Positions 1 through 6,815 of a stretch of 8,263 nucleotides of DNA are shown here, in pieces. Origin of the DNA: Porticoccus sp. (GTDB lineage Bacteria > Pseudomonadota > Gammaproteobacteria > Pseudomonadales > Porticoccaceae); NCBI GenBank assembly GCA_002685455.1, contig NYXF01000112.1, positions 1 through 8,263 of the forward strand. The letters are read 5' to 3'. The position numbers were made by a program, and so were the translations under genes. The first letter of the stretch is position 1; each line of letters begins with the position of its first letter. The notes below the pieces were generated by a model. It was not told the origin of the DNA. It made no database searches and was given only the letters and a program-made list of their open reading frames with translations.

Positions 1-1
1 G

Positions 2-2317
2 GCGATGATACAAGCTCAAAAAGAGGAAGAAGGTGGCCTCTACCGATCTGATGACGGTGGAAAGAATTGGAGCAGAATAAACAGAGACCATAAGCTGAGA
101 CAGAGAGGTTGGTACTACTCACACATAAACGCCGACCCTGTAAACGAAAACATTATATATGCGTCAAATACAGGATTCTACAAGTCTGTAGATGGAGGGA
201 AAACATTCGATGAAAGAATATCTACCCCCCATGGTGACAATCATGGTGTCTGGATTAACCCAAGCAACAGCGATATAATGATAAACTGTAACGACGGAGG
301 TGCTAACGTATCTCTTAATGGAGGTAAGAGCTGGTCCACACAGCTCAATCAACCTACATCAGAGTTTTACAGACTGACAGTAGACAACCAATTCCCTTTT
401 AGGTTGTATGCCGGTCAGCAAGATAACTCCACGATTTCTGTGCCTTCAAGAGGGATTCCCTCTCTCACTCCATTTGAGAACTGGTTTAATGCTGGAGGTA
501 CTGAGTGTTCAGATATTGCTGTCCATCCTACTGACCCTAATATTATTTACTCTACAGGTTACAGTGGAGAATTTACTTATAAAAACCTTTCAACCGGCGA
601 GGAGTACCAAAGAACACCATACGTCCACCTTACTGAGGGAACAAGACAAGATGATTTAAAATATAGGTTCCAGTGGAATTATCCTGTTTTTGTATCTAAA
701 TATAACCCAGAGAAAGTCTATGTGGGCTCAAATGTTGTCCATCTAACCAAAGACAAAGCAGTGAACTGGGACGTAATAAGCCCTGATCTTACAAGACAGC
801 TTCTTAAGGAGGACGAAGAGAAAGCTGAAATTCCAGGTGGACCAATTCAAAATGATGCCACTGGAGTAGAAGTATACTCTTCAATATTTGCTCTGGAAGA
901 GTCTCCGCATAACGAGGGAGAGATATGGGTAGGATCTGACGATGGGCTGATACATCTTACTAGAAATGGAGGAGAGAGCTGGGAAAACATTACTCCTCAG
1001 AAAATTATTCCATTCCAGGGGACTGTAAATAAAATAGAATTGTCTTCACACCAACCAGGGAGAGCTATAGCTGCTGTATACAACTACAGGAATAACGACC
1101 CTAAACCATATATCATATTAACCAATGATTTTGGTAAAAACTGGAAATTAATTTCAGAGGATAACGGAATTCCTTCTGACCATTTTGTGAGAGCTGTTGC
1201 CGAGGATCCTGCCAGAAAGGGGTTGATATATGCCGGTACTGAGTTTGGAGCATATGTGAGCTTTAATGATGGGAAATCCTGGAATTCTCTACAAATGAAC
1301 CTGCCACACGTCCCAATAACTGACATGGAGGTAACGCAGAATGATTTAGCAATTTCTACACAGGGAAGAGGTTTTTGGATACTTGACAAGATTAATATAC
1401 TACAGAGCGTTCATGAAGTTAAAGACACACCACATCTATTTAGCGCAGAAGATGCCCTAAGAACAAATCTTGGTGGTGGATGGAGGTCAGGCGGACTCTC
1501 TTTCGAAAATGATATATCATTTTACCTGCCTAAAGATTATAAAATTGAGGAGGTTGATCTTTACCTCAAAGATTCTGAAGGGAATATCATTGTTGATTTT
1601 AAAGAGCAGACCGACTATCTATACGATGTAGATTACGATTCAGCAAATGTATACATGGGCACACACACGGTATACTGGGACTTAGAACATGAAGCTCCTA
1701 AAGTCCAGAAAGATTTTGTTTCAATGTATTACAGCGCAAGAAGAGGAAATGGCCCATTAGCAATACCAGGAACATATACAGTAGAGCTTAAAGTTCTTGA
1801 CAAAACATACTCTAGACCCTTTATTGTTAAAATGGACCCTAGATGGAAGACTTCAGCTTCTGACCTCAAGAAACAATATGAAATATCTAACGAGGTAATA
1901 TTAATGATCAATGAGTCTCAAGAAAAATTAGCTGAGATGAGAGGTATTATTAAACAAGTATCTAACTATATTAATCTAACCGACGGGAAAGATTACCACG
2001 AAGACGTTAAAGATCTTGGTGATAGAATTATAAAATCTATTAAAGAGATTGAGAGTAATTTATATCAAGATAAAATTGAAACTTCTCAAGACGAGATAAA
2101 CTACCCTAGGAAATGGACAAATCATATTACTCATTTGTACGACAGGTTAACTACCGACGACCAAGCTCCAAATGATGGCATGCTTGACAGAGTTGAAGAA
2201 CTTGAAGAAGATTACAAGAAATACATTGGTCCTTATGATAAAATCATTAAAGAGGATGTCCCAGCTTTCACTAAATTTCTTAAAGACAAGGGTGCAATGG
2301 GGATAATACTAGACTAA
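2..2317 (+). CDS. VPS10/sortilin-type Asp-box beta-propeller protein, 5'-truncated by window edge
   Basis: The frame is open from the left edge; the first Met is at position 5, but it sits inside the conserved fold, so the true N-terminus lies outside the window. Counting from that Met there are 770 residues. Six Asp-box (BNR) repeats are visible: SDDGGKNW (15-22), SVDGGKTF (61-68), SLNGGKSW (103-110), TRNGGESW (319-326), TNDFGKNW (373-380) and SFNDGKSW (419-426), plus the family signature GQQDNST (137-143). Residues from about 470 to 620 look like beta-rich material ending in PGTYTVELKV, and the last ~150 residues are helical and charged, as in the 'glycosyl hydrolase/VPS10 sortilin-like' proteins common in Bacteroidota and relatives. 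These are usually around 1000 residues long, so roughly a quarter is missing. The biochemical role of the family is poorly defined; despite database names, hydrolase activity should not be assumed. No type IX secretion C-terminal domain is seen. It converges on the sialidase gene and is followed by a hairpin terminator. Confidence 0.88.
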   Translation, partial: AMIQAQKEEEGGLYRSDDGGKNWSRINRDHKLRQRGWYYSHINADPVNENIIYASNTGFYKSVDGGKTFDERISTPHGDNHGVWINPSNSDIMINCNDGGANVSLNGGKSWSTQLNQPTSEFYRLTVDNQFPFRLYAGQQDNSTISVPSRGIPSLTPFENWFNAGGTECSDIAVHPTDPNIIYSTGYSGEFTYKNLSTGEEYQRTPYVHLTEGTRQDDLKYRFQWNYPVFVSKYNPEKVYVGSNVVHLTKDKAVNWDVISPDLTRQLLKEDEEKAEIPGGPIQNDATGVEVYSSIFALEESPHNEGEIWVGSDDGLIHLTRNGGESWENITPQKIIPFQGTVNKIELSSHQPGRAIAAVYNYRNNDPKPYIILTNDFGKNWKLISEDNGIPSDHFVRAVAEDPARKGLIYAGTEFGAYVSFNDGKSWNSLQMNLPHVPITDMEVTQNDLAISTQGRGFWILDKINILQSVHEVKDTPHLFSAEDALRTNLGGGWRSGGLSFENDISFYLPKDYKIEEVDLYLKDSEGNIIVDFKEQTDYLYDVDYDSANVYMGTHTVYWDLEHEAPKVQKDFVSMYYSARRGNGPLAIPGTYTVELKVLDKTYSRPFIVKMDPRWKTSASDLKKQYEISNEVILMINESQEKLAEMRGIIKQVSNYINLTDGKDYHEDVKDLGDRIIKSIKEIESNLYQDKIETSQDEINYPRKWTNHITHLYDRLTTDDQAPNDGMLDRVEELEEDYKKYIGPYDKIIKEDVPAFTKFLKDKGAMGIILD

Positions 2318-2328
2318 TTAGAAAGGTA

Positions 2329-2589
2329 TATAAACAATAAAAGGGCGTATATTCTTATCGAATATGCCGCCCTTTTCATTTAAAAATCACCGTAGTGCTT
2401 TCCAAACGTCAAGCTACAGTTAAAAGGTCCTTAAAGTTTTCGCTTAGCAAGCTAAGTTTCCGCTTTGAGAGCTGCTTGTCTTTTTGCTTCTTGAAACCGT
2501 AGTTTCTTTCTGCCTTCAAACTCGCTGCCGAGACTAGGTCTCAACTTTTATATCTCTCGCTTGATGAAACTAAGTAAGACAATTTTTAT
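2329..2589 (-). ncRNA. Candidate structured RNA element, copy A
   Basis: This 261-nt intergenic block aligns end to end with 3808-4067 with only about three one-base gaps and roughly four-fifths identity. On the minus strand, 5' to 3', it has: a very conserved ~50-nt start (plus 2538-2589); a GAGAC/GTCTC hairpin (plus 2530-2542); GAAAC(UACG)GUUUC (plus 2493-2506), identical in both copies; a G(CUUG)C-capped hairpin (plus 2443-2456) enclosed by an outer stem (2430-2436 with 2463-2469); a conserved ~30-nt block (plus 2391-2422) containing a GCTT/AAGC hairpin; CAC(UACG)GUG (plus 2388-2397); and the terminator hairpin at the 3' end. The C(UACG)G and G(CUUG)C loops are classical RNA tetraloops only when read on the minus strand. 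Against this, a few pairs become G-U wobbles only on the plus strand, so the strand is not certain. No open reading frame is conserved. I recognise no Rfam family in it. The alternative is a non-autonomous DNA repeat. Confidence 0.55.
2339..2376. terminator. Bidirectional intrinsic terminator, inside element copy A
   Basis: An A-tract, a GGGCG/CGCCC stem with an inner AUAUUC/GAAUAU stem, and a T-tract form a hairpin 21 nt after the stop codon of the VPS10-type gene. Because it reads AAAAGGGC...GCCCTTTT, it can work in both directions: followed by CATTT on the plus strand and by ATTGTTTATA on the minus strand. It therefore probably ends both the plus-strand gene and any minus-strand transcript of copy A or of the sialidase. 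The fifth stem pair is G-C here and A-T in copy B (3818-3853), a paired change that preserves the stem. Confidence 0.75.
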
Positions 2590-2620
2590 TAATAATACAA
2601 CACCTTACAATTTAAAGTTT

Positions 2621-2645
2621 TCAACAACTTATCAACATTTTATTT
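2621..2645. promoter_or_regulatory. Conserved motif upstream of RNA copy A
   Basis: A 25-nt block matches 4098-4121 at about 21-22 positions with one gap (TCAACAA, then a variable TT core, then AACATTT). It lies 31 nt beyond the element edge here and 30 nt beyond it at copy B, while the sequence between has diverged. On the minus strand it sits upstream of the RNA start and reads AAATGTT...AACTTGTTGA-like. It contains TTATCAACA (2629-2637), one mismatch from the E. coli DnaA box TTATCCACA. The fixed spacing suggests a promoter or activator site; which protein binds is unknown. Confidence 0.4.
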
Positions 2646-2668
2646 AGGTGATGACTGGATTTTAACCA

Positions 2669-3796
2669 TTAATTAAATTCATTAATATTGACTTCACTAA
2701 AAGCAATACCCTCATACGGACTTTTCATTCCTGCCTCGTACAAACATCCAAGATTCCCATTTGGTAATTTTGTTAGGTCAGAATATGCTGATGGCCCCTC
2801 ATGAATAGTTATGAAATCTTCCCATGATGACCCAAGGTTATCGCTTAGCCTTAGGGTCATGTTAATCCTTTTGTTTTTATCTGAGGGATTTAAAAAAAAC
2901 AAATTATTTTTTCTAGGACCTCTATACGTATATCTAAGGATACTTGCCTGACATATAGGCTCAATTAGAGTCTCATCATCATAAATATCGCCCCAGTTAT
3001 TGCCATAATCTTTACTTATAGATATTTTTCTATTCATTTGATTCCTATCGTAATTTCTCATGTTAAGAATTAGCTTACCCTTTCCAATTTCAGCAACTGA
3101 ACATTCATTTACCTGATCTTGAGGTGTTATACCCCCTATTTGCCAAGACTCACCTCCATCATCTGAGTAAATTATATGAGAATAATATTTCTTTGTTTTT
3201 TCCTCTATATGGTCACACGCAACAATCATCCTGCCCTTTCTATTACCCTTCTTTATTTGTATTCCGTGTACAGGTCCGGTTGCGTACCAGGTCCAGTTTG
3301 GCTTCTTTACAGATTCTGTGATTTCTTTTGGTTTAGACCATGTCAACCCATCGTCCTCAGAACTCATCACATAAACTCTCCTAGTATCCATACTTTTCAT
3401 GTTTATTATCTCAGATTCCGTGTCGTCTCCTCTGTTCCAAGTAGATAATAAAAAAATCTTCCCATTTCTCTCATCAATCACAGGAGAAGGATTCCCACAG
3501 ACATTTAAGTCATCGTCTCTGATAATGATCATATCACCCCATGAATTTCCTCCGTCAAATGACCTCTTTAGTACTATGTCTATATCACCAGAATCAGAAG
3601 AACTGTTTTTTCTTCCCTCAGCAAATGCAAGCACTACCCCTGAAGGTGTGGTTACAATCGAAGGAATCCTAAAGGTATTATAACCGTCAGTACCACTTTT
3701 GAAGATATATTTAAGATTTTTAGAATAAGAATAAAAGGGAATAGTAAAAATTAATAATATTAGACAGAGTGTATGATTATTTGTATAAGATCTCAT
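2669..3796 (-). CDS. Secreted exo-alpha-sialidase, GH33 family
   Basis: This 375-residue protein would cleave terminal sialic acids from glycoconjugates outside the cytoplasm. Residues 1-25 form a signal peptide (hydrophobic stretch about 10-22, probable cleavage near SYS/KN), which supports the chosen start; no Shine-Dalgarno precedes it. The six-bladed sialidase propeller is complete. FRIP is at 42-45 with Arg43, the first of the three carboxylate-binding arginines. EGR is at 60-62. The Asp in SDSGDIDIVLKRS (Asp68 region) is the likely acid/base. NECS (230-233) supplies Glu231, NMRN supplies Arg247, and KRINMTLRLS (309-318) contains the probable third Arg (Arg310). EGPSAYSDL supplies nucleophile Tyr338. 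Five Asp boxes occur at 79-86, 146-153, 211-218, 261-268 and 318-325. No transporter, lyase or epimerase for sialic acid use lies in the window, so scavenging as opposed to mere desialylation cannot be judged. The gene is flanked on both sides by copies of the ~260-nt element, and copy B's terminator lies just upstream of its start codon. Confidence 0.93.
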   Translation of the reverse strand: MRSYTNNHTLCLILLIFTIPFYSYSKNLKYIFKSGTDGYNTFRIPSIVTTPSGVVLAFAEGRKNSSSDSGDIDIVLKRSFDGGNSWGDMIIIRDDDLNVCGNPSPVIDERNGKIFLLSTWNRGDDTESEIINMKSMDTRRVYVMSSEDDGLTWSKPKEITESVKKPNWTWYATGPVHGIQIKKGNRKGRMIVACDHIEEKTKKYYSHIIYSDDGGESWQIGGITPQDQVNECSVAEIGKGKLILNMRNYDRNQMNRKISISKDYGNNWGDIYDDETLIEPICQASILRYTYRGPRKNNLFFLNPSDKNKRINMTLRLSDNLGSSWEDFITIHEGPSAYSDLTKLPNGNLGCLYEAGMKSPYEGIAFSEVNINEFN

Positions 3797-3807
3797 CTAG
3801 GAATGTC

Positions 3808-4067
3808 TATAAACAATAAAAGGGCATCAATTCCTAAGAATATCTGCCCTTTTCATTAAAAAAACACCGTGGTGCTTTCCAAACGTCAAGCTACAGTTAA
3901 AATGTCCTCAAAGACTCATCTTAATAAATTAAGACTACATTTTGAGAGCTTATTTCTATTTCGTATATTGAAACCGTAGTTTCCCTATTCGCTCTAGATA
4001 CCTGCCTCGACATATGTCTCAACATTTATATCTCTCGCTTGATGATACTAAGTAAGACAATTTTTAT
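3808..4067 (-). ncRNA. Candidate structured RNA element, copy B
   Basis: This 260-nt partner of 2329-2589 lies in the same orientation. The first ~50 nt on the minus strand (plus 4016-4067) differ from copy A at only two positions. GAAAC(UACG)GUUUC (plus 3970-3983) is identical. The central hairpin is TCTTAA/TTAAGA (plus 3919-3934), where copy A has CTTAG/CTAAG, so a G-C pair has become A-T. The enclosing stem CTCAAA/TTTGAG (3907-3912 with 3941-3946) is perfect here. CACCGTGGTG (3865-3874) replaces copy A's CACCGTAGTG. A TATAAA (minus strand, plus 4063-4068) lies at the edge of homology and could be a -10 box for an RNA starting near ATTGTCTTAC. It starts about 115 nt downstream of the prc stop, so the RNA could instead be processed from the operon's 3' UTR. 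Family not recognised. Confidence 0.55.
3818..3853. terminator. Bidirectional intrinsic terminator, inside element copy B
   Basis: This hairpin has the same design as 2339-2376: A-tract, GGGCA/UGCCC stem with an inner AUUC/GAAU stem, T-tract, followed on the minus strand by ATTGTTTATA. On that strand it would end transcripts arriving from prc or from RNA copy B. It ends only about 20 nt before the sialidase ATG, so it also behaves as a possible attenuator for that gene. The inner loop differs completely from copy A while the stem is kept. Confidence 0.7.
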
Positions 4068-4086
4068 AGTATTGTCTAATTAGGGT

Positions 4087-4101
4087 TTGATAAGTTATCA
4101 A
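4087..4101. promoter_or_regulatory. 15-nt perfect inverted repeat, candidate operator
   Basis: TTGATAA-G-TTATCAA is a perfect 7-bp inverted repeat with a one-base centre. It overlaps TTATCAACA (4095-4103). Copy A has no equivalent palindrome, only the right half. It lies in an AT-rich spacer downstream of prc and upstream of RNA copy B, so it could be an operator for the RNA or part of a DnaA-box-like cluster (4087-4173). In DNA this AT-rich, such a palindrome could also arise by chance. Confidence 0.3.
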
Positions 4102-4121
4102 CAAGTTTTGAACATTTATTT
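4098..4121. promoter_or_regulatory. Conserved motif upstream of RNA copy B
   Basis: This is the counterpart of 2621-2645: TCAACAAGTTTTGAACATTT and flank, 30 nt beyond the element edge. The two mutated G/C positions inside the motif change together (C..C in copy A, G..G in copy B). It may be a binding site for whatever drives transcription of the RNA. Confidence 0.4.
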
Positions 4122-4182
4122 CAACACGTTTTACACATTGAAAATGAATTTTATCCACTTTATATGTTGATAAAGGTATAAA

Positions 4183-6252
4183 TTAGGTTGTTTTGAAGTC
4201 TATCATCTCAACAAATAATTTAACACTCTCTCTTAGGTATAAATCATTTTTGATCTTTTTCATCAAATCTTCTTGTTCAATAGGGAATATTTCTGTAATC
4301 TTAATTGATGTGTTTAATGAATTATTATCCGATTCATTAGACTTTTTCTCTTGTAGCCTCTTCTCATAATTCAAAGAAATTGAATTTTTCTTTCTATTCT
4401 CTTCAGTTCTTTTTACAAAAGAAAGGTAATTTATCATTGAAGAATCAGATTTTAATTCATTATTAAATTTAGTATTAAGATGTTCTACCAATGACTCTGA
4501 TATATAATTATTATCCTCATATGATACGTCTCTTATCTTATCCCACTCTAGCGCATTCTTTCTAGCATTCTCAGTATAAATATCCCTATCATATATATTT
4601 GGGAAAAACACATGTGGTTCTACACCAATTTTTTGTGTACTTCCACCGCTGACTCTGTAGTACTTAGCAAGTGTTATTTTAAGTTGGCCAAATTTTAAAT
4701 CACTTTTTGGAAAGAATCTATCTAAATCAAGTAGATTCTGTACTGTACCTTTCCCAAAGGTAGGCTCACCTACAATTAATCCTCTATTATAATCCTTAAG
4801 AGCACCTGAAAATATTTCTGATGATGAAGCTGTAAAGGAGTTATTTAAGACTAGAAGAGGTCCTTCGTAATGAATCTGTTTGTCAAAGTCTTTTTCTATC
4901 TCAATTCTTCCACTAGAAGATTTGATTTGGACAACAGGACCAGTTTCAATAAATAGACCAGTTAAGTCAATCGCCTCTTGAAGTGAACCACCCCCATTAT
5001 TTCTTAAATCAATAATTATACCATCTACTGATGTATTTTTTAGTGTGTCTATACATCTTTTAACGTCTCTTGTTACACTTTTGTAATCTTGAACTCCTTT
5101 TTGAGCTTCTTCAAAATTTATATAAAAGCTAGGAATTTTTATAACACCTATATTAAAGGTTCTATCTTTTGATTTAAATGGAACTATATCAAATTTAGCA
5201 TCTTCATCGACCACATCTACCCTATCTCTCACTAGTCTAACTGTATCTGGGAAAGCGTCTATTGAAGATTCTTTTTTTATTACAAGCAATCTTACTACAG
5301 ACTCCTTAGGACCTTTTATCCTACTCACAACATCATCTAATCTCCAGCCTATTATATCTTCAAAATCACCATTATCACCTTGGGCTACGGCAATTATTTT
5401 ATCCCCCTTATCTAAGGACTTGCTTCTATATGCTGGTCCACCTGGCATTACTGAAAAAATAGTTGTGTATTCAATATCTTGCTGAAGTCTTGCTCCAATA
5501 CCTTCAAAGGTTTTACTCATGTTTATCTCAAACCTATCAGCATTGACAGGAGAAAAATAATTTGTATGGGGATCGTAGAGTTCTGCGTAAGAGTTAATAA
5601 AAATTTCAAAGACATCTTCAGAGTTGAACTGATTGATTGTTTTCTTAAATCTCCTATACCTTTTCTCTAAAGTTTCTTTGTTAGAAGCCCAATCTTTACC
5701 AAGAATTTTTAAATTAAGAACAGCATTTTTTATTTTCTTTCTCCAGTAGTTATCCATTTCCTCAACATCTTGGAACCAATCAAGATCTTTCCTATCAAGA
5801 AAAAGTTCCTCATCAATTGAGAAATTAGGTTCGTTTTCTAACATCGAGAAAACAAAATCAATTCTATTTTTAACTCTTTCATGGTAAACTGTAAATATCT
5901 CGTAGGCAGGTTCAAGGTAACCAGAGGTTATATAATCATCCATCTGCCTTTCGTATTGCTTAAAATAATTTATATCTGAACTATACAGATACTCTCTATT
6001 AGGGTCAAGGCTTGAAATGTACTTTTCTAAAATCTTTTCTGAAAGAGAATCATTTAAATAGGTTTTTTTATAATGGTATTTTGTTAGGAGCTGATGAATT
6101 AGCTTAGACTGCTCTCTATGCTTTGATTTTGGGTATAGTAAAGAGTCAGAATAAATATTATACTTTAGAGAATAGTTAATGTTATCACTATCATTCTTTT
6201 CTGGAATTACAATGACCGATAAAACAAAAATTAATATACTATATAATATCAT
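4183..6252 (-). CDS. prc: Carboxy-terminal (tail-specific) processing protease Prc/Tsp, S41A family
   Basis: This 689-residue envelope protease degrades proteins from their C-terminal tails; E. coli Prc is 682 residues, so the gene is full length. Residues 3-16 form a short hydrophobic segment (signal or membrane anchor). About 45-220 matches the helical Tsp N-terminal domain, ending with DPHTNYFSP (227-235). A PDZ domain covers about 250-330, including MPGGPAY and GWRLDDVV. The S41 core spans about 365-545, with IIIDLRNNGGG (412-422), the Ser-Lys dyad Ser476 (TASSSEIF) and Lys501 (EPTFGKGTVQ), and Gln505; the 25-residue Ser-Lys spacing equals that of E. coli Ser430/Lys455. The remaining lysine- and asparagine-rich tail corresponds to the DUF3340-type C-terminal domain. 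The ATG is 5 nt after the stop of the acyltransferase gene, with no Shine-Dalgarno, so it is probably co-transcribed and translationally coupled. RNA copy B lies downstream. Confidence 0.95.
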   Translation of the reverse strand: MILYSILIFVLSVIVIPEKNDSDNINYSLKYNIYSDSLLYPKSKHREQSKLIHQLLTKYHYKKTYLNDSLSEKILEKYISSLDPNREYLYSSDINYFKQYERQMDDYITSGYLEPAYEIFTVYHERVKNRIDFVFSMLENEPNFSIDEELFLDRKDLDWFQDVEEMDNYWRKKIKNAVLNLKILGKDWASNKETLEKRYRRFKKTINQFNSEDVFEIFINSYAELYDPHTNYFSPVNADRFEINMSKTFEGIGARLQQDIEYTTIFSVMPGGPAYRSKSLDKGDKIIAVAQGDNGDFEDIIGWRLDDVVSRIKGPKESVVRLLVIKKESSIDAFPDTVRLVRDRVDVVDEDAKFDIVPFKSKDRTFNIGVIKIPSFYINFEEAQKGVQDYKSVTRDVKRCIDTLKNTSVDGIIIDLRNNGGGSLQEAIDLTGLFIETGPVVQIKSSSGRIEIEKDFDKQIHYEGPLLVLNNSFTASSSEIFSGALKDYNRGLIVGEPTFGKGTVQNLLDLDRFFPKSDLKFGQLKITLAKYYRVSGGSTQKIGVEPHVFFPNIYDRDIYTENARKNALEWDKIRDVSYEDNNYISESLVEHLNTKFNNELKSDSSMINYLSFVKRTEENRKKNSISLNYEKRLQEKKSNESDNNSLNTSIKITEIFPIEQEDLMKKIKNDLYLRESVKLFVEMIDFKTT

Positions 6253-6257
6253 CAGAA

Positions 6258-6815
6258 CTAGTGGTTTAAATCATTCTCAGGAATCTTCCCATTAAATTTA
6301 CTAAAGTAAGTCATAATATGTTTCATGTCTTCAACAATATCTCCCGATGGGTTAATTTTTTTTCCGAAATCTATCGTCCTTTTATGGAAGTCAAACCCTA
6401 TCAATTGTATAGGAATTTTAGCTTTTAAAGCAATATAATAGAATCCTGTTTTTAGCTTACTAACCTTTCTTCTTGTTCCCTCTGGAAAAAGAGATAAAAA
6501 AATTTCATCTGTATTATCTATTACATCAACTAGATAATCTACTGAATTATTTTTTTTATTTCTAATAACAGGTATTCCCCCAAGACCTTTTAAAAAATGA
6601 CTGAATAAAGGAATTTTAAATAGTTCTTCTTTTCCAATGAATTTAATTTGTTTTTCCATATTTAGTTTTGACCTAAAAAAAAGACCCACAAAAAAATCAT
6701 ATGCTGATGTATGAGGACCCACAGCAAATACCATCTTACTATCTGAAGGAATATCTCCAGTTATTTTCCATCTAAAAATGTATTGAAAAATTAATTTATT
6801 TAATAGAATAATCAT
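6258..6815 (-). CDS. Short PlsC-like lysophospholipid/1-acylglycerol-3-phosphate acyltransferase
   Basis: This 185-residue membrane-associated acyltransferase would transfer an acyl group from acyl-CoA or acyl-ACP to a lyso-lipid acceptor. The family motifs are in order: HTSAYD (35-40, the HX4D catalytic dyad His35/Asp40), GGIPVIR (79-85), FPEGTR (110-115, glycerol-phosphate binding) and KIPIQLIGF (133-141, with the conserved Pro). At 185 residues it is shorter than E. coli PlsC (~245) and lacks a long N-terminal membrane segment; it resembles the short 'acyltransferase' proteins of Bacteroidota, so the exact acceptor (lysophosphatidate or another lyso-lipid) is not fixed by sequence. Its ATG lies inside the end of accA, giving a 20-nt overlap. 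The next in-frame Met (Met28) would discard residues just before motif I, so the overlapping start is preferred. Co-transcription with accA links malonyl-CoA supply to lipid assembly. Confidence 0.85.
   Translation of the reverse strand: MIILLNKLIFQYIFRWKITGDIPSDSKMVFAVGPHTSAYDFFVGLFFRSKLNMEKQIKFIGKEELFKIPLFSHFLKGLGGIPVIRNKKNNSVDYLVDVIDNTDEIFLSLFPEGTRRKVSKLKTGFYYIALKAKIPIQLIGFDFHKRTIDFGKKINPSGDIVEDMKHIMTYFSKFNGKIPENDLNH

Noticed and set aside
5..7. ATG at position 5 as the true start of the VPS10-type protein
   Set aside because: The first Asp box begins only 14 residues later and the family normally has a signal peptide and several earlier blades. The frame is open to the window edge, so the gene is truncated by the window.
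1084..1389. Minus-strand frame of 101 codons opposite the VPS10-type gene
   Set aside because: It lies entirely inside a conserved propeller coding region, and the translation shows no domain pattern.
3124..3683. Plus-strand open frames of 65, 90 and 94 codons opposite the sialidase gene
   Set aside because: They are antisense shadows of a well-supported GH33 gene, with Cys-, Phe- and Ser-rich translations and no recognisable family.
2329..4067. The paired ~260-nt elements as ends of an insertion sequence or MITE
   Set aside because: They are direct, not inverted. No transposase or target-site duplication is seen, and the terminal inverted similarity (TATAAA-type, best in copy B) is too short. 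Blockwise conservation with paired changes fits RNA better, though a mobile origin is not excluded.
2329..4067. CRISPR array
   Set aside because: There are only two long copies separated by a complete gene, without short regular repeats, spacers or cas genes.
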